NCBI RefSeq assembly: GCF_022808695.1
Contig: NZ_JAKZKW010000012.1
Span: forward strand, 62,903 to 108,982
DNA: 46,080 bases
Direction: 5' to 3'
From: Fundidesulfovibrio soli
GTDB lineage: Bacteria > Desulfobacterota > Desulfovibrionia > Desulfovibrionales > Desulfovibrionaceae
The notes under the pieces are model-generated. The model made no database searches. It was not told the origin of the DNA and saw only the letters and a program-made list of their open reading frames with translations. The position numbers and the translations under genes were made by a program. Positions 7,565-13,957 of this stretch are shown here, in pieces (position 1 is the stretch's first letter; each line of letters begins with the position of its first letter).

Positions 7565-9630
7565 TGCGGGCCTCCCTGGGGGCCGGGGATCATGCCGGGA
7601 GGCAGGGGAGCGCCGGGAGGCGTCAGGACGGGGCTGGAAAAGGAGCCGGGTCTTGGCCCGGGGCCGCCGCCGGGTATGGGGGCGGGCCTGGGCATGGGGT
7701 CGACTCCCGGGCCAGAAACGGGGCCGGGAACAGGACCGGCTCCGAGGTGTGCCCCGGGATCGCGGCCGCCCTTGCCCAAGGCCCTGGCCATGACCTGGTT
7801 GTCGCGCAGCAGGCCGTCCGCCCTGCGCTTGAGGCCCTCCACCTGGTCCATGGAGGCTTCGTCGCGCAGGTACTCCGACACGTCGATGTCCAGGTATTCG
7901 TATTTGGCCTTGATGGCCTTGATCAGCCCCTTGGCGTCGCACACGCCCAACTGCAGCCCGGCCTTGAGCATCATCTGCACCAGCTCGTCCATGAGCCGGG
8001 CGCTGTCCTGGCGCTCCTGCGGGCCCACGCCCACGTCGATGGCCACGGCGTACTCCCCGGCCAGGTCCCCGGGCTCGATGAACACGTCCGCGCCAACCAC
8101 ACGCCGGTCGTCCTCGGGCGGGTAGAGGCGGATCACGTCCAGCACGCGCGCCAGGATGCGCCGGAAGGCCCGTGCGATGCGCCTGGCGTAGAGCTTCTGG
8201 CGCTGCATCCCGGCGGTGAGGCGCAGCTGCATGCCCAGGGCGGTGTGGTTCAGGGAGTTGTTGTCCAGGCCCTGCATGTCCGCGCTGACGCCGGACTCCT
8301 TGGCCACCTCCCCCAAGGTGAGCTGGAAGGCGTCCAGGATGAACTTGTCCGTGGGCGAGGGGGCCAGCTCCTGCACGGTGCCCAGGGAGGGCACCAGGGA
8401 GACGTCGCCAGGCCCCATGCCGGAGAGGATCTTGCGGGCGCGCGCGTCCGTGGTCAGGAAGCCCCGGTAGGTGCTCATGGCGGCCTGGTCCTGGATGTTG
8501 CGCAGCAGGTTGGAGAGCACCCGCTGGCGGTGGTCCAGCACGGCGGCCACGGGGCGGCCCAGCAGCTTGTGCGGCTCCTTGTAGACGTAGCCCAGCTCGA
8601 AGGGCGGACCGCCGTAGGGGTTCTCCACGGGGCCGCGCAGGATCACGTCCTCGCAGACGGTGACGATGCAGGGCTTGAGCAGCCCGGTCTCGTCCACGGG
8701 CAGACGCAGGTAGCACTCCCAGACGAACACCTCGGGCGTTCCCGGGCGCGTCGGTCCGTCAGGGCCGCCCTGGGCCGCCACGCCGTCCGCCTCGTGCAGC
8801 GCGGCGTATTCCCCGGATGTCTCGGCCATGCCGCGGCGCTGGTCCGCCCTGGCGCGCAGGGCCTCGGCGCTGCCCTTGCGGTAGACCCCGGCCAGCTCCT
8901 GGCGGCGGATGGAGTCCAGGTCGCGCTTGACCACGTGGGCCACGAAGGGGTTCTTGGCCAGGTCGGCGTAGCCGGGCAGCATGTACAGCTCGCGCGGGGG
9001 CACCACCTCCAGGTGGAAGCCCTGGTAGAGGCTCTTGCGGCGCACGGCCTTGGCCCCGCGCAGCCCGGGCCGCTCCGCCCCGCTGGCCGGGTCGCGCAGG
9101 GTGACGGACTTGCCGCCCCGGATGTCCACGATGCTCGTGTCTTCGGCGGCCAGGGCTTCCAGCTCCTCCACGCCCATCTCGGGCAGCAGCTCGGTGGTCA
9201 GGTCGTAGTCGTCGCGCTGGGTGACCTTCATCACGCCGTAGTGGTTCACCAGGCAGTCGTGGATGAAGTCCTCGATGAGCTGCTCCCCTTCCAGGGGGCC
9301 GAAGAGCTTGTGGCGCACGTAGCGGCGCAGGCGGTCGGCCCGGTCGCGGGCCTGTTTGGCCTCCTCGGGGTTGTCGCCGCGCACCACGGGGTTGAAGGTG
9401 AAGAACTCGCCGGTGAACACGTCCACAAGGCCGGGCTTCATCCACTCCACCACCGAGAAGATGGTGGGATGCACGGTCTGGGACCAGCCAGGGCGCTCGT
9501 TGCCGTATGGTTCGGCGCGGTACCAGCGGTAGTGCTTCTCGCGCTCGGCCGAGAGCTCGGCCTGGTAGGCGCGGGCCGCGTCCATGTCGGGCTGGATCAG
9601 GGCCAGCAGGTCGTTGTCGGTCATGGGCAT
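7561..9630 (-). CDS. Phage portal protein (long, podovirus-like)
   Basis: This is the dodecameric head vertex protein through which DNA is packaged. At 689 residues it is close in size to P22-type portals. Features include an N-terminal helical region (WMKPGLVDVFTGEFFTFNP), a middle region with VVPPRELYMLPGY and ELGYVYKEPHKLLGRPVA, a long helix after LDNNSLNHTALGMQLR, and a Pro/Gly-rich disordered tail of about 60 residues. The start at 9630 is supported by AAGGAG 5 bases upstream. It lies 9 bp after the terminase stop, so both are in one operon. No capsid, protease or tail gene is adjacent, which is odd for a working prophage. Confidence 0.85.
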   Translation of the reverse strand: MPMTDNDLLALIQPDMDAARAYQAELSAEREKHYRWYRAEPYGNERPGWSQTVHPTIFSVVEWMKPGLVDVFTGEFFTFNPVVRGDNPEEAKQARDRADRLRRYVRHKLFGPLEGEQLIEDFIHDCLVNHYGVMKVTQRDDYDLTTELLPEMGVEELEALAAEDTSIVDIRGGKSVTLRDPASGAERPGLRGAKAVRRKSLYQGFHLEVVPPRELYMLPGYADLAKNPFVAHVVKRDLDSIRRQELAGVYRKGSAEALRARADQRRGMAETSGEYAALHEADGVAAQGGPDGPTRPGTPEVFVWECYLRLPVDETGLLKPCIVTVCEDVILRGPVENPYGGPPFELGYVYKEPHKLLGRPVAAVLDHRQRVLSNLLRNIQDQAAMSTYRGFLTTDARARKILSGMGPGDVSLVPSLGTVQELAPSPTDKFILDAFQLTLGEVAKESGVSADMQGLDNNSLNHTALGMQLRLTAGMQRQKLYARRIARAFRRILARVLDVIRLYPPEDDRRVVGADVFIEPGDLAGEYAVAIDVGVGPQERQDSARLMDELVQMMLKAGLQLGVCDAKGLIKAIKAKYEYLDIDVSEYLRDEASMDQVEGLKRRADGLLRDNQVMARALGKGGRDPGAHLGAGPVPGPVSGPGVDPMPRPAPIPGGGPGPRPGSFSSPVLTPPGAPLPPGMIPGPQGGPQ

Positions 9631-9639
9631 GGGGTCTCC

Positions 9640-10950
9640 TTAAAGAAAACGGGAAGGCTCAATGCCTTCCGCGTGGTTGCAGGTTTCCTCCGCCGCCTGG
9701 AACCGGTCGGCGTGGGCCATGGTCAGCACGAAGGCGTCGGCAAGGTTGGGGGAGGGCACGCCGCGTCGCTTGAGCTCGTCCTTGCCCTCCACCTTGATCC
9801 TGCCGCTGGGCAGGTAGGCGTAGCGCGGGGCCGAAAGCTCGGCGGCCAGCTTGTGGGCCAGGGGAACGGTGTCGTCGATGGCGGCCGTGCGGCTGGCGAA
9901 GAACTCGCGGGCCTTCCACCACAGCTCGTCGCGGCGGCGGTTGAAGCGCTCCGAGGAGGCCGCGGCCTCGGCCACGTTCACTGCCACGGCGGGCAGGCCC
10001 CAGCCGGAGAGGATGTGCGCCGCGCCCGCGCCCCAGCCCACGCTGTCCACGTAGAGGGCCTCGGGGCGCATCAGCTCGAAGCACTCGCGGGCGCGCCCGG
10101 CCACGGCCAGGGAGTCGTCCAGCCGGAACTCCTCCACATGCAGCACCTTGCCGCCCTGGCGCACCACGATGGCCGAGGGGTCGCCGCCGAGCGACAGGCC
10201 CACGTCCAGGCCCATGACCAGCCCGCTGTGCCGGTAGCCCACGTTGCGGCCCACGGCGTCCAGCACGCAGGCCAGGGGGATGAGGCAGTCCTCCCCGGTG
10301 ACATCGAAGTCGCACTCGTACTCCTGGCGGAACTGGGCCTGGCTCATCTGCGAGCGGGCGGACTCCAACTCCTCGCCGGGGATCAGGCCCGTGGCGCTGG
10401 CCGGGAAGCGGGCCGCGTACCAGGCCGGGTCGCGCAGGGCGTTCTGGTAGAGCTGGTGGAAGTGGTTGTGGCCGCGCGGGGTGCCGATGAACACGGCGAA
10501 GCCGCGCCTGTCCGAGAGGGCGGGCCGGATGACCATGGAGTAGGCCTCGGGCCGGAAATCGGCGTATTCGTCCAGGACCGCGCCGTCGAGGTAGATGCCG
10601 CGCAGGCTGTCGGGCTGGTCCGCGCCGTAGAAGCTGATGCGCGCGCCGTTCTCGAAATCCACACAGAGGCCGGTCTCGTTGGCCTTGGCCCCGGGCACGG
10701 CCAGGGCGTAGCGTTTGAGGTAGTCCCAGGCCACGCGCTTGGCCTGCACCAGGGTGGGGGCCACATAGGCCAGGCGCTGGGCGGGCTGGCCGTCGCGATG
10801 CGCGGCGTCGATGAGCGCGTTGACGCAGAGCACGGTCTTGCCGAAGCGCCGGTGGCAAACCAGCACGGAGAAGCGCTTGAGCCCGGCGTGGATCTCGCGC
10901 TGGAAGCGGAGCGGCGCGTAGCCCGTGTGCACGGTGATGTCGGTTTCCAT
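9640..10950 (-). CDS. Phage terminase large subunit
   Basis: This is the packaging motor and nuclease, 436 residues. The ATPase domain has a Walker A variant CHRRFGKT (residues 32-39), Walker B AVLDEYADF (D127, E128) and a coupling motif near FIGTPRG. The C-terminal RNase H-like nuclease domain starts at VMGLDVGLSLGGDPS, with ALYVDSVGWG and a late NLADAFVLTMAH supplying the other acidic residues. All key residues look intact. There is no clear Shine-Dalgarno before the ATG; instead the ATG is the conserved one at the end of the hairpin leader (see 10987-11008). No small terminase gene is next to it. Portal follows after 9 bp. Confidence 0.88.
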   Translation of the reverse strand: METDITVHTGYAPLRFQREIHAGLKRFSVLVCHRRFGKTVLCVNALIDAAHRDGQPAQRLAYVAPTLVQAKRVAWDYLKRYALAVPGAKANETGLCVDFENGARISFYGADQPDSLRGIYLDGAVLDEYADFRPEAYSMVIRPALSDRRGFAVFIGTPRGHNHFHQLYQNALRDPAWYAARFPASATGLIPGEELESARSQMSQAQFRQEYECDFDVTGEDCLIPLACVLDAVGRNVGYRHSGLVMGLDVGLSLGGDPSAIVVRQGGKVLHVEEFRLDDSLAVAGRARECFELMRPEALYVDSVGWGAGAAHILSGWGLPAVAVNVAEAAASSERFNRRRDELWWKAREFFASRTAAIDDTVPLAHKLAAELSAPRYAYLPSGRIKVEGKDELKRRGVPSPNLADAFVLTMAHADRFQAAEETCNHAEGIEPSRFL

Positions 10951-10986
10951 GAACCGGGCAGTGTACTCAGGAAAGCTCCGCCGTCA

Positions 10987-11008
10987 CCCCACATAGGGCT
11001 ATGTGGGG
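10987..11008 (-). promoter_or_regulatory. Conserved hairpin H1 in the terminase leader
   Basis: A perfect 10-bp stem CCCCACATAG / CTATGTGGGG with a GG loop lies 37 bp before the terminase ATG. On the plus strand it is followed by AGAAAGTTGA. On the minus strand it is followed by TGACGGCGG and a conserved TTTCCTGAGTACACT tract leading to the ATG. Four related copies occur in the window (H2-H5), always on the 5' side of minus-strand phage-type genes or their remnants. It could be an operator palindrome or an RNA structure. Confidence 0.75.
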
Positions 11009-11102
11009 AGAAAGTTGAAAATTGTCGGAGGATGGGGAGCGGGGCGAGTGATGAGGGACGGCGCGAATTGACGCGTAGTCTTATATTTGCTAGCACGTTT
11101 GC

Positions 11103-11219
11103 ATGGGTAAGAAATTCGAAGCCCTGCCGCTGGTTCTGAAAATCCTCGTGGATGTCGGTTCCATGCTCACGGGCGGCGTAGCGGCTACGGTTCTGTTTTA
11201 TTGGCTGTTCTTCAAATGA
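11103..11219 (+). CDS. Tiny single-helix membrane protein, copy 1 (38 aa)
   Basis: The frame encodes MGKKFEALPLVLKILVDVGS followed by a hydrophobic helix and ends LFYWLFFK. A second copy at 12605-12721 differs mainly by conservative changes in the helix (Met to Ile, Val to Ala, Val to Leu, Lys to Arg). This suggests selection on the peptide. The N-terminus is basic and amphipathic, with one transmembrane helix. It is divergent from the terminase gene across hairpin H1. I do not recognise a family; holin-like or immunity-like roles are both possible. Confidence 0.6.
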   Translation: MGKKFEALPLVLKILVDVGSMLTGGVAATVLFYWLFFK

Positions 11220-11243
11220 AACGTCTGGGCAGGAAGTAGCGCG

Positions 11244-11390
11244 ATGGAAAATGCATCACACCCTCATAATAAGGTTTTAAGGACTCTCTGGAGTTGGTTC
11301 GCATGGTTTCTTTTGATTTGGGCTTTTTGGGGGGTATCTTTACTTTCTCATCTTTCTAACTGTGTTTGCCGGGAGACATCATGGTTTTAA
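11244..11390 (+). CDS. Tiny Trp-rich membrane protein (48 aa)
   Basis: A 48-residue frame starts MENASHPHNKVLRTLWSWFA, with a hydrophobic Trp/Leu helix and a cysteine-containing tail. AGGAAG lies about 8 bases upstream. The equivalent slot of the next cassette (12720-12872) holds a related reading frame with PHPHDEALKRLWSMF, which supports this being a genuine family. No known family is recognised. It overlaps the start of the next small gene by 10 bp. Confidence 0.45.
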   Translation: MENASHPHNKVLRTLWSWFAWFLLIWAFWGVSLLSHLSNCVCRETSWF

Positions 11391-11563
11391 AGGTGGTGTA
11401 TAGAAAGATTGCTTCATGGTTTTTGGGCGATTTTCTGGTAATTAATTGTGAGGCACAACCGTCGATTATAATGCGTTTTTTTAATAATGCATTTAAATCT
11501 TTTGTTTTGTTTTGCATCGTCTATTCCGGAGCTCTTTTCCGGTGTAATTGGTACTGCTATTGA
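11381..11563 (+). CDS. Small membrane protein (60 aa)
   Basis: The start MVLKVVYRKIASW is preceded by GGGAG at 5 bases. The protein has an amphipathic first half and a hydrophobic C-terminal helix (FKSFVLFCIVYSGALF). The gene is AT-rich compared with its surroundings, which suggests foreign origin. The corresponding position of the next cassette is taken by the 62-residue protein at 12869-13057, with similar length and layout. Function is unknown. Confidence 0.45.
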   Translation: MVLKVVYRKIASWFLGDFLVINCEAQPSIIMRFFNNAFKSFVLFCIVYSGALFRCNWYCY

Positions 11564-11580
11564 TTGTTCAATGTTCAAAC

Positions 11581-11606
11581 AGGCGCGGCCGATTTCGACC
11601 GCGCCT
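11581..11606. terminator. Hairpin between convergent genes of cassette 1
   Basis: An 8-bp stem AGGCGCGG (11581-11588) / CCGCGCCT (11599-11606) sits between the last tiny plus-strand gene and the stop (11612) of the convergent variable gene. A hairpin occupies the same place in cassette 2 (13931-13950). Confidence 0.55.
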
Positions 11607-11611
11607 GGGCA

Positions 11612-12394
11612 TTACAGGTCTATGTGCGGCTGTAGGTTCTTGAGATTTGCCCCAAGTTTTGGGGTAAGATAACCGGCGAGGGCACCCGCAGCTGCAGCGA
11701 GACCCAGCCCACCCGTCCCGATAGCCGCGCCGAAGGGTACTAACGGCGTTAGGTAATCTTCGGCCTCGCGCAATCCGCGAATTTCAACAATGTCCTTTTT
11801 CTGCTCCCAGTAGTCGTGTATTGGCGGAGTGTGCTCCAGTTCAGGACCCGCATTGGGCGTATCCGGCGTATTGTGCCACTCCTCCCGCCTTCTCAAGTAC
11901 TCCTGCCGGTCGTAGTCCCCGCCAGCCTGTTCGATCCGTTTGGCATCCAGCGCGGCTGCGGCGTCGGGGTGCAGTTGCATCTGGCCGCCAGGGATTTCGT
12001 CGTTTCGCAGAAACGTGTTGCCCCCGGCTTTGTAGTAGTTTTGGCCTGCGTGTGAGAACTCGTTCTGGCCCTCCAGACTGCTCAAGGCCTTATCGTACCT
12101 TTTGAAGGTCGGGTCGCCCGCGCGCTCACCCGTGGATTGCCTCAGGCTGCCAAGTGTCGCCCAGGATGGCGATCCGGGTTCCTCGGCCTGCTGCTCCATC
12201 TTCCTCAAATGCGCCACCGCGAGATCGCCATAGGTCAGGGTCTTCGGCATCCTGTCCAGGGCCTCCTCCATCGTCAAAGCCGGTTGCGGTTCGGGTTGAG
12301 CGGGCTGCTGCACCCCGCCCTGGTTCGAGGCGGGGGGCGGGTCCATCTGGAACGGGTTCACGTTGGGCTGGTAGTCGTTGATGTCGTCGATCAT
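11612..12394 (-). CDS. Conserved-head/variable-tail protein 1 (260 aa)
   Basis: Residues 1-52 (MIDDINDYQPNVNPFQMDPP, then a Pro/Gln-rich stretch and MEEALDRMPKT) match the protein at 13956-14714 at all but two positions. Everything after residue 52 is unrelated to it. Here the variable part is polar and charged (residues about 53-210) and ends in a glycine-rich hydrophobic segment (FGAAIGTGGLGLAAAAGALA) with a short polar tail. The start has AAGGAG at 7 bases. No known family is recognised. A shared head with swapped tails is the pattern of polymorphic toxins or cargo proteins; phage ejection proteins are another possibility. It faces tiny membrane-protein genes. Confidence 0.7.
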   Translation of the reverse strand: MIDDINDYQPNVNPFQMDPPPASNQGGVQQPAQPEPQPALTMEEALDRMPKTLTYGDLAVAHLRKMEQQAEEPGSPSWATLGSLRQSTGERAGDPTFKRYDKALSSLEGQNEFSHAGQNYYKAGGNTFLRNDEIPGGQMQLHPDAAAALDAKRIEQAGGDYDRQEYLRRREEWHNTPDTPNAGPELEHTPPIHDYWEQKKDIVEIRGLREAEDYLTPLVPFGAAIGTGGLGLAAAAGALAGYLTPKLGANLKNLQPHIDL

Positions 12395-12527
12395 GCTGCG
12401 TCTCCTTGAGTGGTTGTTTCGCGCCTGGCCGACGTTACTGCCGGGCGCTCATGAACCGGGCAGTGTACTCAGGAAAGCGCCGCCGTCACCCCACATGGGG
12501 CTATGTGGGGAGAAAGTTGAAAATTGT
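12239..12527. repeat. 289-bp direct repeat, copy A
   Basis: This block is repeated at 14559-14847 with no gaps (offset 2320) and six mismatches that I counted (12354, 12390, 12435, 12437, 12465, 12497). It spans the first 52 codons of the variable-tail gene, its ribosome site, the leader and the hairpin. Identity stops abruptly at codon 52 on one side and in the sequence beyond AGAAAGTTGAAAATTGT on the other. Confidence 0.95.
12489..12510 (-). promoter_or_regulatory. Conserved hairpin H2
   Basis: The stem CCCCACATGG / CTATGTGGGG has one G.T (G.U in RNA) pair where H1 has A-T. It lies 95 bp before the start of variable-tail gene 1 and keeps the flanking AGAAAGTTGA and TGACGGCGG boxes. The wobble pair allows an RNA-level function as well as a DNA palindrome. 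Confidence 0.75.
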
Positions 12528-12604
12528 CGGAGGATGGGGAGCGGGGCGAGTGATGAGGGACGGCGCGGATTGACGCGTAGTCTTATATTTGCTAGCACGT
12601 TTAC

Positions 12605-12721
12605 ATGGGTAAGAAATTCGAAGACCTGCCGCTGGTTCTGAAAATCCTCGTGGATGTCGGCTCCATACTGACGGGCACCGCGGCGGCGACGCTTCTGTTC
12701 TATTGGTTGTTCTTCAGGTAA
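12605..12721 (+). CDS. Tiny single-helix membrane protein, copy 2 (38 aa)
   Basis: Paralogue of 11103-11219: MGKKFEDLPLVLKILVDVGS, then a hydrophobic helix ending LFYWLFFR. Length is identical and the changes between copies are mostly conservative. It is divergent from variable-tail gene 1 across hairpin H2. Function is unknown. Confidence 0.6.
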   Translation: MGKKFEDLPLVLKILVDVGSILTGTAAATLLFYWLFFR

Positions 12722-12872
12722 GATTGCAAGGTGGGAGTACCCTAAGGATATCGAACCTCATCCGCATGACGAAGCGCTCAAACGGCTCTGGTCAATGTTT
12801 GCAGGTCTCATGATAGCCTGGGGCACGGCAGGCATCATTGTGGTGTCGTTATTGGGCTGGAGCTGCAAATGA
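12720..12872 (+). pseudogene. Probable degraded relative of the 48-aa membrane protein
   Basis: A frame reading EPHPHDEALKRLWSMFAGLM, then a hydrophobic helix to a stop at 12870-12872, matches the layout of the 48-residue protein of cassette 1 (SHPHNKVLRTLWSW). No ATG, GTG or TTG opens it after the upstream in-frame stop, except an internal ATG at 12795 that would give only 25 residues without a ribosome site. It is either broken or translated by coupling. Confidence 0.35.
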
Positions 12873-13057
12873 TGGGCCGTCTACGTCAGCGTGTTTGCAA
12901 TGCGCGGAATATTATTGCACAACGGATAATTATTGATACGCATTTAGTGCGATTTGCAGAGTCGATCTGGAAGCGATATCTCATCAATTCAGCACTGTCA
13001 TTTTTAGTTACGGTGTTTGCGCATTCATTCGTGATAATCACATGCAAGTATTTTTAA
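12869..13057 (+). CDS. Small membrane protein (62 aa)
   Basis: The protein starts MMGRLRQRVCNARNIIAQRI. It has a basic N-terminal half and a hydrophobic C-terminal helix (INSALSFLVTVFAHSFVII). The ATG overlaps the preceding stop (ATGA), as expected in a compact operon. It fills the same slot as the 60-residue protein of cassette 1 and shares its size and layout but little sequence. It is AT-rich. No known family is recognised. Confidence 0.5.
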   Translation: MMGRLRQRVCNARNIIAQRIIIDTHLVRFAESIWKRYLINSALSFLVTVFAHSFVIITCKYF

Positions 13058-13270
13058 AATGCGGCGACAAGTTGGTCAGCTTGCCGCCGCGCTGTCGTGG
13101 TTAATTGTCCAAATAGTACAACCGGATCTGGCCGTCGGGAATTCAGGCGTATCGCCCGGATTGCTGCCTCCATGGAGGGCGAGTGCCGCGCACAATGAAA
13201 TTCATTTCACATACATGATGATTGATGTCTAGCGGTTGCCGAACTAGGTTGCGGAAAAGGAGCAGCAGGC

Positions 13271-13366
13271 ATGAAAAAGGTTCTGTTCGAGCTGAGCAAG
13301 GTGGTGCTGGGGCTGCTTTTGGCATGCCTCACGATAGTGATGTTCAAGCTTGTTTCGAGGATGTGA
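13271..13366 (+). CDS. Tiny membrane protein a (31 aa)
   Basis: The frame MKKVLFELSKVVLGLLLACL continues to a short basic end. AAGGAG lies about 9 bases upstream. It is a single hydrophobic helix with lysines at the front. It opens a three-gene micro-operon (a, b, c) that is repeated in damaged form at about 13685-13926. Function is unknown. Confidence 0.45.
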   Translation: MKKVLFELSKVVLGLLLACLTIVMFKLVSRM

Positions 13367-13368
13367 CC

Positions 13369-13488
13369 ATGGGGGACTATTTTACCTCGCGCCTGGCGAC
13401 TGATGAAGGTGCGAAGGATTATGCCGACGGAGTGACAGCGGCTTGGTTCGGTTATGCCATGCTGTATTGCATATGGAGGTTGATATGA
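13369..13488 (+). CDS. Tiny protein b (39 aa)
   Basis: The frame MGDYFTSRLATDEGAKDYAD ends in an aromatic hydrophobic segment (WFGYAMLYCIWRLI). It starts 2 bp after gene a. Its copy b' at 13730-13855 shares M-x-DYF-x-x-RLATD and AK, so the frame is supported by duplication with protein-level conservation. Confidence 0.5.
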   Translation: MGDYFTSRLATDEGAKDYADGVTAAWFGYAMLYCIWRLI

Positions 13489-13565
13489 AGCTGAACGACT
13501 ATTGGAAAGCAGTATTGTCACATTGCTGGACTTTTTTGCTTTTTTATTGTGGTGTCCACTGGTAG
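13485..13565 (+). CDS. Tiny protein c (26 aa)
   Basis: The frame MKLNDYWKAVLSHCWTFLLF ends GVHW. Its ATG overlaps the b stop (ATGA). The copy c' (13852-13926) keeps the same overlap, an N-terminal MK, a Tyr at position 4 or 6, and a hydrophobic Trp/Leu/Tyr core. It is probably a membrane peptide. Confidence 0.4.
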   Translation: MKLNDYWKAVLSHCWTFLLFYCGVHW

Positions 13566-13684
13566 ATTGTTACTGTATTGTGTTGAAAGGGGGAGCGGCT
13601 TGATCGCAGCGTCTGTCGCATTCGGTGCGGAAGTTGGTTGCCTTATATACTGTGCAGTTGATGTGTATGCGGCGGGATTCTGGC

Positions 13685-13729
13685 CAGCCTCACGATAGCG
13701 CTGTTCAAACATGTTTCGAGGATGAGACC
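13685..13729 (+). pseudogene. Remnant of tiny gene a (a')
   Basis: The DNA around CAGCCTCACGATAGCGCTGT and the following TTTCGAGGATG matches the 3' half of gene a. The start codon is missing because a stop lies upstream in frame, and the terminal TGA has become AGA. It marks a tandem duplication of the a-b-c module, after which the first gene decayed. Confidence 0.5.
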
Positions 13730-13855
13730 ATGTGGGACTATTTTGCGTTACGACTGGCGACAGATGCGAGTGCCAAAAGGTATTTCGCTTTTGTTATGGT
13801 GTATAATTTCATGTGGATCGGGCTGTATTGTGTGGCCATGTGGGCGTGTAAATGA
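13730..13855 (+). CDS. Tiny protein b' (41 aa)
   Basis: The frame MWDYFALRLATDASAKRYFA is followed by a hydrophobic Met/Val/Tyr/Trp segment ending WACK. It is a diverged copy of protein b. The first third is conserved and the rest is more hydrophobic, with one likely membrane helix. Confidence 0.5.
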   Translation: MWDYFALRLATDASAKRYFAFVMVYNFMWIGLYCVAMWACK

Positions 13856-13926
13856 AAGAATATTTTCGTGATGTGGTTTTGTTTGCGTGGCTCTACCTCA
13901 CCCTGTACTGGGGTTTCCCGCTATAA
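13852..13926 (+). CDS. Tiny protein c' (24 aa)
   Basis: The frame MKEYFRDVVLFAWLYLTLYW ends GFPL. Its ATG overlaps the b' stop. It is a very short hydrophobic peptide directly before the terminator hairpin. It is supported only by its similarity in place and pattern to c. Confidence 0.4.
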   Translation: MKEYFRDVVLFAWLYLTLYWGFPL

Positions 13927-13930
13927 ACAA

Positions 13931-13957
13931 AGGGCGGCTTTCGCCGCCCTGTCTTTT
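13931..13957. terminator. Terminator between convergent genes of cassette 2
   Basis: The 8-bp stem AGGGCGGC / GCCGCCCT with a TTTC loop is followed by GTCTTTT on the plus strand. It ends the tiny-gene operon and overlaps the stop end (13956) of the convergent variable-tail gene 2, as in cassette 1. Confidence 0.75.

Larger units (their letters stand above)
10948..11219. repeat. Bidirectional control repeat, copy 1
   Basis: This 272-bp block recurs without gaps at 12450-12721 (constant offset 1502). It contains the minus-strand leader ending in the terminase ATG, the hairpin, an AGAAAGTTGA box and the divergent 38-codon gene. The first roughly 210 bp differ at only a handful of positions; differences become frequent only in the last part, inside the small gene. 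Confidence 0.9.
12450..12721. repeat. Bidirectional control repeat, copy 2
   Basis: This is the second copy of the block at 10948-11219. Its minus-strand leader reads into a five-codon peptide (MSARQ, stop) instead of terminase, and the variable-tail gene begins about 55 bp further on. Its plus-strand side carries the second copy of the 38-residue membrane protein gene. Confidence 0.9.

Noticed and set aside
11040-11110. Sigma-70 promoter TTGACG...TATATT in the divergent control region
   Set aside because: The two elements are only about 8 bp apart, too close for a normal promoter, so I did not list it, although the stretch is well conserved in both copies.
7747-11139. Very long plus-strand open frame (over 1100 codons) opposite the portal and terminase genes
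   Set aside because: It is the low-stop antisense frame of GC-rich coding DNA. Its translation is low-complexity (Gly, His, Val, Ala) and the minus strand carries the recognisable portal and terminase motifs.
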